Shown: positions 1 to 9,486 of the stretch, in pieces
Numbering within the stretch: the stretch's first letter is position 1
How the letters are laid out: every line of letters starts with the position of its first letter
NCBI GenBank assembly: GCA_043228905.1
Contig: JBHGNT010000011.1
Location: 310,001 to 374,000, forward strand
Direction: 5' to 3'
Length of the DNA stretch: 64,000 nucleotides
Source of the DNA: Azolla caroliniana
Lineage: Eukaryota > Polypodiophyta
Position numbers and translations under genes: made by a program
The notes under the pieces: generated by a model
What the model saw: the letters and a program-made list of their open reading frames with translations, nothing else
Told to the model about the DNA's origin: nothing
Database searches by the model: none

Positions 1-258
1 TTGTAACCGCCTCCTGTGGCGAAGATCGTGAGCACGAGGTCGTTGCCTCCGTGAGCTCACTTGTGTAATCATTGTAACATAGTGATAGTTTGCAGCTTGT
101 GGGCTGCCGTGGTTTTTCCCTAGTTTGGGTTTTCCACATAAACATACTGTGTACTCTTCTCTTCACTGTGTCGTGCGTTTCATTCCCTTTTTTTCTGTGT
201 AGGATTCTAAGCTTGGTTGTGACCGAGCGTTGCGCATAGGGAGCGTGTGTTCCTGTCA
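1..258 (+). mobile_element. 3' end of a copia LTR inserted in the 5' LTR of element A
   Basis: This is the R/U5-like end of a copia LTR. It carries the TTTTTCCC ... GGGTTTTCCAC motif shared by the copia LTRs here and ends in TTCCTGTCA. The reverse complement of the solo LTR at 29120-29883 ends the same way, so both belong to one family. Sequence typical of element A's LTR begins immediately after it. The rest lies outside the window, so it may be a solo LTR or the 3' LTR of a complete element. Confidence 0.75.
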
Positions 259-1077
259 ATATATATATGTCTTCTTATATATATGTATGAAATGACTTAA
301 TATATATATACTAACAGGAAGAATCGTGCTTATTACCAGAGATAGTAATGAGATTCTATAAACCAAAATTTTGTCTCTTCCTTTATCCAATAAATCAGTG
401 GCAATAATGATGATTAAGCCAAGAATCAATATAGATTCCGGAAGTATTGTCAAATCAACGAATGAAAGGGAAAATTAAGTTTTATTCGTAATGAAAATCA
501 AGGTAATATAAGAAACCTTTCTATTATTGTGTTATGCGCAATTGATTGAAGGGTCAACCAAGTGCGTCTGTATGTGGGATAACTCACTAGAAGTAAAACA
601 GTGAGAAAAAGGGGGGAAAATATATATAATGTAAGTGAGTGCATGAGATATACATATATATGTGTGAGCAAAAAACGAGCAGAAATATAAGCGTGACTCA
701 GAGAACGACAGAGTATATACACAGTAGTGGTTGTGTAAGTGCCATATCTCAAAAGCTGAGAGTGAGAAGAAAAGATGTGTGAAATAGAAAAGAAGAGAAA
801 TTAAAACAGAGAAGCTAAGGAGGTTTCGAATGGGAAAGTCATCTACGTATTAGGGTTTGGAATGCTCATCTGAGATTTTGTGGTTTCAGAGAACATTCAG
901 ACCAGATCAGGTGCTTTCATTCTATGGTTGTATTTTTGAATTCCATTATAGTGGGAATTTTCTGTTCCGTGGTTTTTCCCTAAAATCAGGGTTTTCCACG
1001 TAAATCGTGTGTTACTCCTCATTTCCTGTTTGTGTTTAAGTAGATTTCGTAATTTTTGTCTGAGTGAACACTTAGCA
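259..1077 (+). repeat. 5' LTR of element A (5' end displaced)
   Basis: It aligns with the 3' LTR at 38999-39827 through the AGTAAAACAGTGAGAAAAAGG stretch and on to the end TGAGTGAACACTTAGCA. Relative to that LTR it carries about 240 extra bases (320-560, annotated separately), and its first part is cut off by the foreign LTR ending at 258. The primer-binding site follows at 1081. Confidence 0.88.
320..560 (-). pseudogene. ndhB: Plastid ndhB 5'-end fragment inserted in the LTR of A
   Basis: This block is absent from the partner LTR at 39300-39320. On the - strand, positions 474 to 320 read as a hydrophobic stretch: FSLSFVDLTILPES, then ILILGLIIII, then a D-rich turn and YRISLLSLVIS. It resembles the N-terminus and first membrane helices of plastid NdhB, a subunit of the thylakoid NDH complex, more like the fern/lycophyte form than the angiosperm one. 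The similarity stops exactly at the LTR junction at 319/320. An in-frame ACG (489-487) lies where an edited start codon could be, with one in-frame TAA between it and the similarity. The assignment rests on recognising the pattern, not on a search. Confidence 0.55.
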
Positions 1078-1080
1078 TTC

Positions 1081-1092
1081 TGGTATCAGAGC
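1081..1092 (+). other. Primer-binding site of element A
   Basis: TGGTATCAGAGC, complementary to the 3' end of initiator tRNA-Met, lies three bases after the 5' LTR. It is the standard copia minus-strand priming site. Confidence 0.9.
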
Positions 1093-1103
1093 ATAGGTTC
1101 TAG

Positions 1104-1339
1104 ATGGAAGGGGGTATGAGTGGTTTTTCGGGGATGATTGTCCTAAACTCACAAAACTACTCAGACTGGAAGATCAAAATGGAAGATCTCCTAATAGTCA
1201 AAGACTTGTATGAGCCTATAGAAAATAAAGATATACCAAACGGGGTAATAGAATCGGAGTGGAAAATTCTAAATAGGAAGGCGGTGGCAACTATAAGACA
1301 ATGTGTAGACATTAACGTCCTACAACATGTAGCAAGTGA
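1104..1339 (+). pseudogene. Element A gag, N-terminal part
   Basis: The ATG at 1104 opens MEGGMSGFSGMIVLNSQNYSDWKIKMEDLL-like sequence, the N-terminal gag region (UBN2/DUF4219 type) that starts the element C, D and H polyproteins as MEGGGSGQPGMMVLNAQNY. The reading frame is cut at 1339 by a solo LTR and resumes at about 1900. Gag would form the virus-like particle. This copy is decayed and cannot be made as one protein. Confidence 0.9.
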
Positions 1340-1894
1340 TGTTGAGAAATTGTTGCGGAATAAATCACAAAAGTCAAATACGAATCACAAATCTGCCACA
1401 CAAGACACAATAAACAGTCATACACAGAGATTTACGTGGAAACCCTAAAACGGGGAAAACCATGGGTGAACAATTCTTCACTATCTGAATAGTGGATATA
1501 CAAAACAGAATATTACAACACTCTCTCTGAGTGTATCAGCCGCACAAGGCTCTTCACGTCTGCTGTTATACACACAACTATGGCACGGCTTTCACTTCAC
1601 TCTCTCTCTTTGCACACTAACGCGTAACTCTACTTCTGTTCAACTACTGTTCTACATGACTTAAAGTTTTTGCCCTAGTTGCATATATACTTACACAACC
1701 TTCTGGCTATTTACATACGTAGCCCTCATGAGGCGTACACTTAGACTATTTACAAATATAGCCTTTCGAGTTGGCTATTTACACAATTTCGGTTTCAGCA
1801 TTGGTCAGTCCTTCATCAACTCGGTTCTTGTCTTCGACTGTCAGCTTTCTGAACAGTCGGATCTTCTTCCCACTGGACGGACAAATTCCCAACA
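1340..1894 (-). mobile_element. Solo copia LTR in gag of element A
   Basis: A 555-bp sequence begins TGTTGAGAAATTG and ends TTCCCAACA. It is flanked by the perfect 5-bp duplication AGTGA (1335-1339 and 1895-1899). Its inner part contains the reverse complement of the copia LTR motif that ends in GGGTTTTCCACG, so it lies in reverse orientation. No internal region is present, which indicates LTR-LTR recombination. Confidence 0.92.
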
Positions 1895-3500
1895 AGTGAT
1901 ACCAATTCCTTTGAGCTATGGCATAAACTCTCTGCCCTCTATGAAAGGAAAAATGCCTTAAATAAAACTTTCTTGATGAGGAAGATAGTGAGCTTGAAGT
2001 ACGTAGATGGGGAGAGCATTGTAGAGCACATCAGTACTTTTATGGGACTGGTGAATCAGCTAGCCTCAACGAAGTTCCCATTAGATGATGTTATGTAGGC
2101 CACACTACTATTATGTACTCTACCGGATAGTTGGGAAAACCTAATAGTGACACTCAACACTTCATGTAAAGAAGACAACTTATCTTTACAAGTAGTAAAG
2201 ACGAGTATTTTAAATGAAGAGACAAGAAAGAAGGATAAAAGTGCCTTGTCTCAATCGGAAGCTAACGTGACCCAAGAACTTAGTAGAGGAAGAAGAGAAC
2301 ATAGAAGTCCAGAAAATGGAGATAGAATTTATGCAAGGTCGAAATCTAGAGGAAGACCCACATGCTTCTATTGTGGGAATCCTGGTCACTTCCAAAAGAA
2401 TTATCGACACCTGAGGAAGGACAAAGGCATGGCTGATGAGATCGAACCTAGAAAAATTTCTGATGATAAAAATACCTCAACCATTGCAACTACTGAAGAA
2501 GAGATGTTATTCACATGTGAACAAGGTAGTGTGAATCTTGCAAGTGCTGAGAGTTCATGGGTAGTGGATTTTGGTGCATCATTTCACCGAACTCCCAAAA
2601 GAGAATGCTTCTCATCTTACACAACGGGTGACTATGGCTATGTAAGGATGGGAAATGACGATGAATGCAAGATTGTGGGCATAGGAACTGTGTGCTTGCT
2701 AACATCTACTAGTTGCAGATTAATGTTGAAGGAGGTACACCATGTTCCGGATGTCAGACTGAATCTGATATCGGCTGGACGACTAGACGATGAAGGCTAC
2801 AGTGGTGGCTTTCGAAATGGTACATGGAAGTTCTGTAAAGGGAGCCTGATCGTGGCTCGAGCCCAAAAACAGAACACGTTGTATGTAATGCATGCTAAGT
2901 TGTGCCGAGATGAAGCAAATGTAGTGATTGGTTCAGATGGTGAGTTGTGGCATAAAAGGCTCGAACACATGAGCAAAAGGGGAATGCATATTCTTGCGGA
3001 AAAGGATTTTCTACCCGAGGTGAAAGGAATACACTTGGAAAAGTGTGTGGACTACTTGGCTGGAAAGCAGAATAGGACAACCTTTCACTCCAGACCTCGG
3101 ATGAGAAGAGAGGATGTTTTAGGGTTGGTTCACACAAATGTGTGCTATGTGGATGCCGCATCACATCGTGGAGGACAATATTTTGTCACATTTATTGATG
3201 ACTTTAGTAGGAAGGTGTGGGCTTATGTGGCTTATGTGCTAGTGTCTAAGGACCAAGTGTTGTCGGACTTTAAAGAGTTTCATGCAAGGGTGGAAAGAGA
3301 ACCTGGACAGAAGATGAAGGCTGTCCGGACAGATAACGGTGGTGAGTATAGAGGCCAATTTGAGATGTATTGCAAGACTCAAGGCATCAAACTTGAGTAT
3401 ACGGTGCCGAAGACACCTGAGCTAAATGGACTAGTAGAAAGAATGAATCAGACCATAATGGAAAGGGTAAGAAGCATGTTGGCACATGCAAAATTGCCAA
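1895..3500 (+). pseudogene. Element A gag C-terminus, protease and integrase N-part
   Basis: Gag continues as SFELWHKLSALYERKNAL with a stop at about 2096. The long open stretch 2147-3535 then holds a zinc knuckle, CFYCGNPGHFQKNY, whose last cysteine is replaced by tyrosine. The protease motif is DFGAS instead of DSGAS. A GAG-pre-integrase HHCC region (ELWHKRLEHMSKRG ... CVDYLAGKQ) and the integrase core follow, with TFIDDFSRK, RTDNGGEY and LVERMNQT visible. The frame is cut at 3500 by element B inside HAKLP and resumes at 14132. Loss of the protease serine and the knuckle cysteine shows the polyprotein is non-functional. Confidence 0.92.
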
Positions 3501-3970
3501 TTTTAGAGACATGCACTAATGTAAGCATAAAATAAGGATAGAAAATAGTTAGATAGGTAGATCTAGATAGAGAGGAGAGAGAGAAAGAAGGGTGCCGATC
3601 CACCCGACCACCCCCGAGCGAAGGGATCGAGACGGACTCGAGCCTCGATCGGCGTCCCATACCACCGCCTTGGCGTCGAGTTATACCTGGTGCTAGCGTG
3701 CTCGCTACAAGAGTCGAACCACTCCTGGACAGAGTCTCGACGTAGTCAATTGATCCTGAAATGAGGGTAGCTAGGCCTCTTATTTATAGCGATACCCAAG
3801 GCCCCCAACCATGTTCACACTTGGCCTAATGGGTTGTCTCAATCTCGAGGATTAAAAGTAATCCTCCCCTTCTTTACACTCTTGTTTAACCCTCACACTT
3901 ATCCACGTGTATAGAAAGAATACTACGGTAAATTCTCACCATGGGATATTATATGGTCATGCTCGTAACA
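3501..3970 (-). repeat. 3' LTR of gypsy element B
   Basis: This 470-bp LTR (in B's orientation TGTTACGAGC ... CTAAAA) is a near copy of 13666-14131. Just outside it, the - strand of 3971-3984 is purine-rich (AAAGAGGGGGAGTA), the expected polypurine tract. Confidence 0.92.
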
Positions 3971-4373
3971 TACTCCCCCTCTTTAAAACATTGCACTCTT
4001 GTAATGGAAAGTTAGGGAAGTTTGTTCTTAGAGTATTTTTGCATTCCCATGTGGCATCTTTTATTGATTTATCCATCCATTTTATTTTAAATTCTCGGAT
4101 TTCTTTAGTACGTAATTTTTTTGTTTTAAAATTGAGAATTCTTTCTGGTACATGTGGTTTAGAAGATAAATCTTCAAAAGTAACCAGAGTTTCAATTGTA
4201 ACTGTATTGTCGCCAGAACCTAGAAGTTCTTTTAGGTGACTTACATGAAAGACTGGATGAGTTCCAACACCATCGGGAAGAGCGAGACGATATGTTAATG
4301 ACCTAATGCGTTTGAGGACTGTAAATGGTCCACAAAACCGTGGGGCTAACTTAGCGCACTTACATGTAGACAA
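3971..4373 (-). pseudogene. Element B integrase C-terminus and chromodomain
   Basis: From about 4373 the - strand encodes KLAPRFCGPFTVLKRI, the barrel that ends gypsy integrases, then HPVFHVSHLKELLG and a chromodomain-like segment (PERILNFKTKK, then EFKIKWMDKSIKDATWE). In chromoviruses this domain is thought to steer integration toward particular chromatin. It follows the integrase core with a frame break at about 4413 and stays open up to the polypurine tract. Confidence 0.85.
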
Positions 4374-4412
4374 TGTCTTAGAATTGTGAGGTACACGTAA
4401 AAATACCTTCTG

Positions 4413-5330
4413 TCAAGGGCTGAATACACGAGGTTGCCTATGATGACCGGCATAAAAACGCGCTCTATCTTGAGCTGTTTTTATATTATCTCGTGCAATA
4501 TGCAACGTATCTTGCATATCCCGAAGAAAGTTTTGCGTACTTCGCAACTCATCGTGATATATATTAACATCAATCGGGGCTTGTGGCTGAAAACCATACA
4601 TCAACATAAAAGGACTATATCCAGTCGATGTATGCTTAGAGCTGTTATAAACAAACTCCAAAATTGGGAGATAACGTTCCCATTTTGTTGGTTTTGCACC
4701 AACGTATGCTCGAAGCATGTCCTCAATAATTTGATTTGATCGTTTTTGTTTGTCCATTGGATTGAGGATGATCCGTGGAGCTCACGTTCAACGTAGTTTC
4801 TAACTTCTTAAAGACTTGCGTCCAAAAGTCACTAGTAAACTTTGGATCTCGATCACTCACAATATCCATCGGTAACCCATAAAAACGAAATAACTTGTGA
4901 ACGAATTGGTAAGCCAATTCAGGAGTTGTTACCGTGGTTTTAGTAGCAATAAACCTGGCCATTTTAGTTAGTTTGTCAACCACAACCCAGATGACATCAT
5001 GAACTTTTTGGGTGCGAGGTAGGCTAACAATAAAATCTATGGATATACTTTCCCACTTATTATTGGGAATGTCCAAGGGATGTAAAAGTCCTGCAACATT
5101 AAGTCTCTCGGCTTTGTTAACCTGACATTGGTGACATTTAGTCACATAACTATGTATGTCAGGATGCATCTTAGGCAAATAAAATTGAGTGGAGATGAGA
5201 AGGAGTGTACGATGTATTCCAGGGTGCCCTGCTGAAGGTGCATCATGGCATTAAAAAAGAATCCTCTTTTTGACCTTGGGTAAATCTGGAACACAAACCT
5301 TCCCATTACGGTAGAGCAGACCGTTAGCAA
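4413..5330 (-). pseudogene. Element B integrase core
   Basis: The zinc-binding end is visible as VTKCHQCQVNKA (about 5140-5110). The catalytic core follows with SIDFIVSLPRT, IVSDRDPKFTS and HPQSNGQT, and then the ERYLPILEFVYNSS region up to 4413. The D, D and Q/E-containing blocks are in the normal order for a gypsy integrase. A frame change near 4740-4757 separates the last part, and there are breaks upstream near 5180 and 5330, so no continuous pol remains. Confidence 0.88.
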
Positions 5331-5339
5331 TGTGGAAGT

Positions 5340-5532
5340 ATTCCTTCGAGGATGTGGTGGTGTCTATTCCAGACTCAACTCTTGCCCATTATTTCGCAAA
5401 ATAACTGTCATCAGGATACTTTCCTCGAAGGTGATCATAAAGATCTGATGTTATTTTAGTAAATCTAAGCATGTTAACTTCACAAATGCGACTTAGTGCA
5501 TCAACGACAGTATTCATGGAACCTTTACGATA
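5340..5532 (-). pseudogene. Element B linker between RNase H and integrase, broken
   Basis: This short stretch lies between the recognisable RNase H end and the integrase zinc region of B. No single frame is open across it. By position it is decayed RNase H/integrase linker. Confidence is limited to its position inside pol. Confidence 0.5.
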
Positions 5533-6591
5533 TCATATGGAAAAATCAAAGCCTTGGATGAGATCAGCCCATTGTGCCTTATGACCTTTCAGGTCTTGTT
5601 GGTCACCAAAATATTTCAAGGACTCGTGGTCCGTAGTTACCACAAAGCGATTTCCATAAAGATAATAACGCCATGTTTTGAGCGCATGTATAACTGCAAA
5701 TAATTCCTTTTCTTGAACGGTATACCGACATTTAGCAAAATCAAGTTTCTTACTCTCGAATGCTATTGGTTTACCATCTTGATATAAGACAACACCTATA
5801 GTATAATCGCTTGCATCGGTTTCAACCTCAAAAGGTTTTGAAGGATCGGGTAAAAGAAGTGAAGGAGCCTTGCAAACTAGGTCCTTGATTTCCTTAAAGG
5901 CGAGGTCTAGTGTAGCATTCCATACAATAGGTTTTGTAGACTTACGTGTTTGACCTTTTAGAAGATCAGTAAATGGCGTCGTCAATTGGGAGTAATTACG
6001 AAGAGATTTTCGCAAAAACCCGACATAACCAAGGAATGATTGAACTTCTCGAGTATTCCGAAGAGTGGGCCAAAGTTTGATTTTCTCGATGCGAGAAGGA
6101 TCAATTTCAACTCCTCGTTCGGTTATGAGATGTCCAACTCCTCGTTCTCGAGTATTCCGAAGAGTGGGCCAAAGTTTGATTTTCTCGATGCGAGAAGGAT
6201 CAATTTCAACTCCTCGTTCGGTTATGAGATGTCCAAGATAAGTAATTGATTTCTTGAAGAACTCACATTTCAAGATCTTCGTGTAAAACAACGCAATATT
6301 TGTAAAACAAAGCGGACATGTCTAGCATGTTCTTGTAATGTACAGCTATAAACTAAAATATCATCCAAGAAATCAACGACAAATTTTCCAAGTTGTTCTC
6401 GGAAAATGTCATTCATTTCTTGTTGAAATGTAGCCGGAGCATTGGTCAAACCAAAAGGCATAACCAGAAACTCATAATGGCCATAGCGCGTACGAAATGC
6501 TGTTTTAGGAACATCGTCCTCACTTATACGTATTTGATGGTAGCCAGTACGAAGATCAAGTTTCGTAAAATACTGAGCTCCCTGGAGACGG
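5533..6591 (-). pseudogene. Element B RT (C-part) and RNase H
   Basis: From 6591 the - strand carries RT blocks [35 protein letters not shown] and [12 protein letters not shown], whose FLDD catalytic motif is present. A tandemly duplicated segment ITERGVEIDPSRIEKI follows, then the RT/RNase H junction QSFLGYVGFLRKSL. RNase H shows FEVETDASDYTIGVVL, KELFAVIHAL and TTDHESLKYF. The upstream half of the RT lies beyond the gag-only insertion at 10073-10597. A frame change near 6291 and a stop after the RNase H block show decay. Confidence 0.9.
6048..6245 (-). repeat. 99-bp in-frame tandem duplication in B pol
   Basis: CTCGAGTATTCCGAAGAG begins at 6048 and again at 6147, a 99-bp period, and the two units are almost identical. 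The duplication adds 33 residues (LITERGVEIDPSRIEKI ...) in frame at the RT/RNase H boundary. Confidence 0.9.
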
Positions 6592-7216
6592 TGTCGTGAC
6601 GATTTTCGGCTACGGTGTGAAACCGAGTGAGACGAATAAACCAAGGATGTGCAACATTGCACATACACTTAGCAAATAAGCCTCCTAAGGCCTAGTGGCA
6701 CTTGAGTTCATATAGAGGGGTGCAAGCAAGGTTTGAACCTTGCACCTCTAAGATACAAGATAATTGCCTTGCCACTAGGACAACTATCATATAGTGTAGA
6801 TTGTATGTATTTCCTTTTGATATACAAATTATAGACGAAACAACCATAGAAAACCATGTGCACAAAACCATGGTTTTAAACCCATGGTTTGTGCATGACA
6901 TAAGCAAAACCGTGTGCACAAAACCATGGTTTTAGCCCATGGTTATGTGCATGTCACGAGCATGGAAAGACCTATAAAAGCCTCTAGTTGGGCTTGTGTA
7001 AGGGGGGCTCAATATGTGATATCACCAACACCATTATCATCAATATAATTATATTTGTCTTTATCTTCTTCATTATTTTCTTCTTCTCAAGTGAACAAAT
7101 TCCGTCTAATCTTACATTGATTGTCATCTAGCGTCGATAATTCCGTGATCATCCTCCCCAGTCCAAGACCCCGGTGGTCGCTCGAGTAGCACACGCACGC
7201 GCGAATCTTCGCGACA
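6592..7216 (+). repeat. 5' LTR of the gag-only element
   Basis: This 625-bp LTR carries a TATAAAAG box near 6972 (CCTATAAAAGCC), two copies of a dyad-rich unit (6850-6956), and on the - strand a pair of motifs resembling Pol III A and B boxes (about 6690-6785). I saw no difference from 9448-10072. Confidence 0.93.
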
Positions 7217-7240
7217 TCATTTGGTGAACCCGACGTGAAG
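7217..7240 (+). other. Putative primer-binding site of the gag-only element
   Basis: Directly after the LTR the sequence reads TCATTTGGTGAACCCGACG, the position and style of a gypsy-type primer-binding site. It is not the initiator-Met type used by the copia elements here. I cannot name the tRNA. Confidence 0.5.
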
Positions 7241-7260
7241 AGCAGCAGGGGAGGACGAAG

Positions 7261-9486
7261 ATGGATGGCGAATATCTCATGGAGGCAATGGCAAGAAGGA
7301 TGATGGAGTTTCTGAGAGAAGAGAAAAGAAGAAATGAAGCCCAACAAGCCGTCGACAAAGTAGTCGAACGAATGAGCTATTTCAACGGTGCCGATGTCCA
7401 AAGTTTCCTAAAAGTCTACAATGCGGAGATGGATTCAAGAGGTGTGGACAAAGCTATGAGGCTAGAGTTCTTTTATCGGGTGGTGTCTCAACCGATCTTC
7501 AAAGATGTAGAAGAGCTTCTAGAAGCTCATGATTCGTGGGCGACTTTTGAGAAGGCTCTATTGGAGGAATATGACTATGAGAGACTAAAGGGACAAGATC
7601 GACGCAACTTCGACCAATGGGTGGCATCAGCGAAGACCCACCAAGGCGCAACACAAGCATTCGTAGACTTCGAGCATCATTTTTCTCAATTGTCGGAGCG
7701 GGAACAAAGATTGGTGGGGGTCGATAAGGTCCTTATGTTCGTGAAGTCAATCGATCGAATGGAAAGGATGGCGATCGGCCTCAAACTCGAAGAAGATGAC
7801 GGTGCAAATGGACTCATCGAGGATTGGAGCAAAGTGGAAAGTGTATGCCGACTACACGATAAGGGGCAAGCGAGAATATCAACGACAACAAGACGGCCCA
7901 TGAGGGATGATCGAAGAGGGACGAGATGCAACAACGCACCACCAACAAAAGAAATGAAGCTTAGAAGGGAGACAAAACCGAGGCGAATGGTGATCGAGGA
8001 AGAAGAGACCTCCCAACAAATGCGGGTTAATGAAGTGGCCGATACAAAGGCTCTGGTTCGGTATGACGGTACCGAGAGAGAAGGTGTGAAACAAGTCACC
8101 TTCTTGTCTTACAAAGAAACGACGGCGAAGGAGGAGGCCGATGACTCGAGGACGGCGAACGCCACTTCGAGGGAGGATAAATGTTTCGGAACACGCATTG
8201 TGTACGAAACATCGGGTGATGACGGCGCAAGCATGAGAAAAGCTTGCATGATCGAGGGAGAAAAAGTGTTTGAGTCTGAAGAGATTGAGGAGGTAGCCAT
8301 GACAAACGACATCGAGTCGGAGGTGGCTATGGACGAGTCGACAACGGATAGCCATGTCAAGACTTTCTCCACGATTGTTCCAGAGACTTCGGCGGTTGCG
8401 CCCATGTGCCAACGTGAGACCGGAGAGACGGAAGGTGGTGACGGGAAGACAAAGGCCCAACACAAGGAGGAAGAAGGTCGAGGAAGAAAGGATATCCCCA
8501 CACCTATTCTAGAGACTTCGGCGGTTGTGCACGTGCGCCAACGTGAGACCGGAGAGACGGAATGTGTGGACAAAAAAGAGGACGACCGGAAGGGCGATGA
8601 AGAAGACAAAGTAAATGTGCATGAGCGAAGGGATTCCTTCACACCGGTTCCGGAGACTTCGGCAGTCGAGACCGTGTGTCGGCATAAGACCGAAGATAAA
8701 GGAGGTGGCGAAGAGGAGACAATATGGCTCGCGGCGAGCATACACGAAGGGAAGGATATGGCCGACGAGCAGGCCAAGGATGAAGCCGCGGTTGAGTTCG
8801 ATGGAGAGGTTACATGCGGGGAGGAAGGAAGAGTCGAGAACCGGTCGAACCGGAAGACGATCCGGCCGGGATTCCGACCCGAACGAACGAAGATCCACAT
8901 GGGAGCCGATCGACCGGGGCCGACCCGGCCGAAACCTGATTCGGCGAAAATCGATCGGACGATTACGATCCAAAAGGAGGCCGACCCAGCCAGAATCAAT
9001 CGGTCGAGCCCGACCCGGGGAAATGTGAATGCAGACGAAGGCCAACCAAGCCAAGAAGCGATCGGTGGAGACCGATCCGGACAAGGGCAAACCCGGCCTA
9101 ATCGGAGATCGACACAAACGATCTACAATACCCAGTTGAAGACGGTGAGCGTGAGGAGTGACCAGGAGTCCAATCGAAGGACACGCGCGGTGGACGAAGG
9201 AAGAGCGGTCGTATCGACGACATCGTTCGGTAGATCTACTACAACCGATCGGGGAAGAAGGTGTGAGCGCCGGATATGGTGGATCGGGTGGCTACGGTGG
9301 TTCGGTTGGAAAGATTGCGCATACTCGAAGTGGAAGACGAAGTCAACGAGCGTGCAGAGGAACTCGGTTGATCACCGTTGCCAAAGATCTCACCTCTTCA
9401 CCTTTCTCGGCACATACCGGAGGATGTGCGGGTTTGGTGGGGGTGGATGTCGTGACGATTTTCGGCTACGGTGTGAAACCGAGTGA
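7261..9486 (+). CDS. Gag-like protein of the non-autonomous element, 741 residues
   Basis: The frame is uninterrupted from the first ATG after the 5' LTR. Residues about 1-210 (FNGADVQSFLKVYNAEM, RLEFFYRVV, HDSWATFEKALLEEY) look like a retrotransposon gag capsid region. The rest is charged and low-complexity. It contains three copies of a PETSAV-x-CQRETGETE-like unit (residues about 375, 418 and 464) and a proline/arginine-rich tract of RPGPTRPKP type. No CCHC knuckle, protease or RT motif is visible. The frame runs through the polypurine tract and ends 39 bases inside the 3' LTR. Gag from such elements is thought to package the RNA, with enzymes supplied by an autonomous relative. The tryptophan-rich last 70 residues may be a frame artefact. 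Confidence 0.8.
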   Translation: MDGEYLMEAMARRMMEFLREEKRRNEAQQAVDKVVERMSYFNGADVQSFLKVYNAEMDSRGVDKAMRLEFFYRVVSQPIFKDVEELLEAHDSWATFEKALLEEYDYERLKGQDRRNFDQWVASAKTHQGATQAFVDFEHHFSQLSEREQRLVGVDKVLMFVKSIDRMERMAIGLKLEEDDGANGLIEDWSKVESVCRLHDKGQARISTTTRRPMRDDRRGTRCNNAPPTKEMKLRRETKPRRMVIEEEETSQQMRVNEVADTKALVRYDGTEREGVKQVTFLSYKETTAKEEADDSRTANATSREDKCFGTRIVYETSGDDGASMRKACMIEGEKVFESEEIEEVAMTNDIESEVAMDESTTDSHVKTFSTIVPETSAVAPMCQRETGETEGGDGKTKAQHKEEEGRGRKDIPTPILETSAVVHVRQRETGETECVDKKEDDRKGDEEDKVNVHERRDSFTPVPETSAVETVCRHKTEDKGGGEEETIWLAASIHEGKDMADEQAKDEAAVEFDGEVTCGEEGRVENRSNRKTIRPGFRPERTKIHMGADRPGPTRPKPDSAKIDRTITIQKEADPARINRSSPTRGNVNADEGQPSQEAIGGDRSGQGQTRPNRRSTQTIYNTQLKTVSVRSDQESNRRTRAVDEGRAVVSTTSFGRSTTTDRGRRCERRIWWIGWLRWFGWKDCAYSKWKTKSTSVQRNSVDHRCQRSHLFTFLGTYRRMCGFGGGGCRDDFRLRCETE
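8381..8700 (+). repeat. Three diverged internal repeats in the gag-like frame
   Basis: GAGACTTCGGC begins at about 8382, 8512 and 8653. Each copy is followed by a related 45-base stretch encoding CQRETGETE-like residues, with spacing near 130-140 bp. The third copy is the most diverged. Confidence 0.8.
9431..9447 (+). other. Polypurine tract of the gag-only element
   Basis: GGTTTGGTGGGGGTGGA immediately precedes the 3' LTR, as expected for plus-strand priming. It also encodes a glycine-rich part of the gag-like frame. Confidence 0.75.

Noticed and set aside
3448-3660. Small frames spanning the A/B junction
   Set aside because: They read through an insertion boundary into the LTR of B and have no meaning as proteins.
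8109-8999. Long serine-rich open frame antisense to the gag-like protein
   Set aside because: It is the complement of an acidic, repeat-rich coding strand. Serine-rich antisense frames are expected there.
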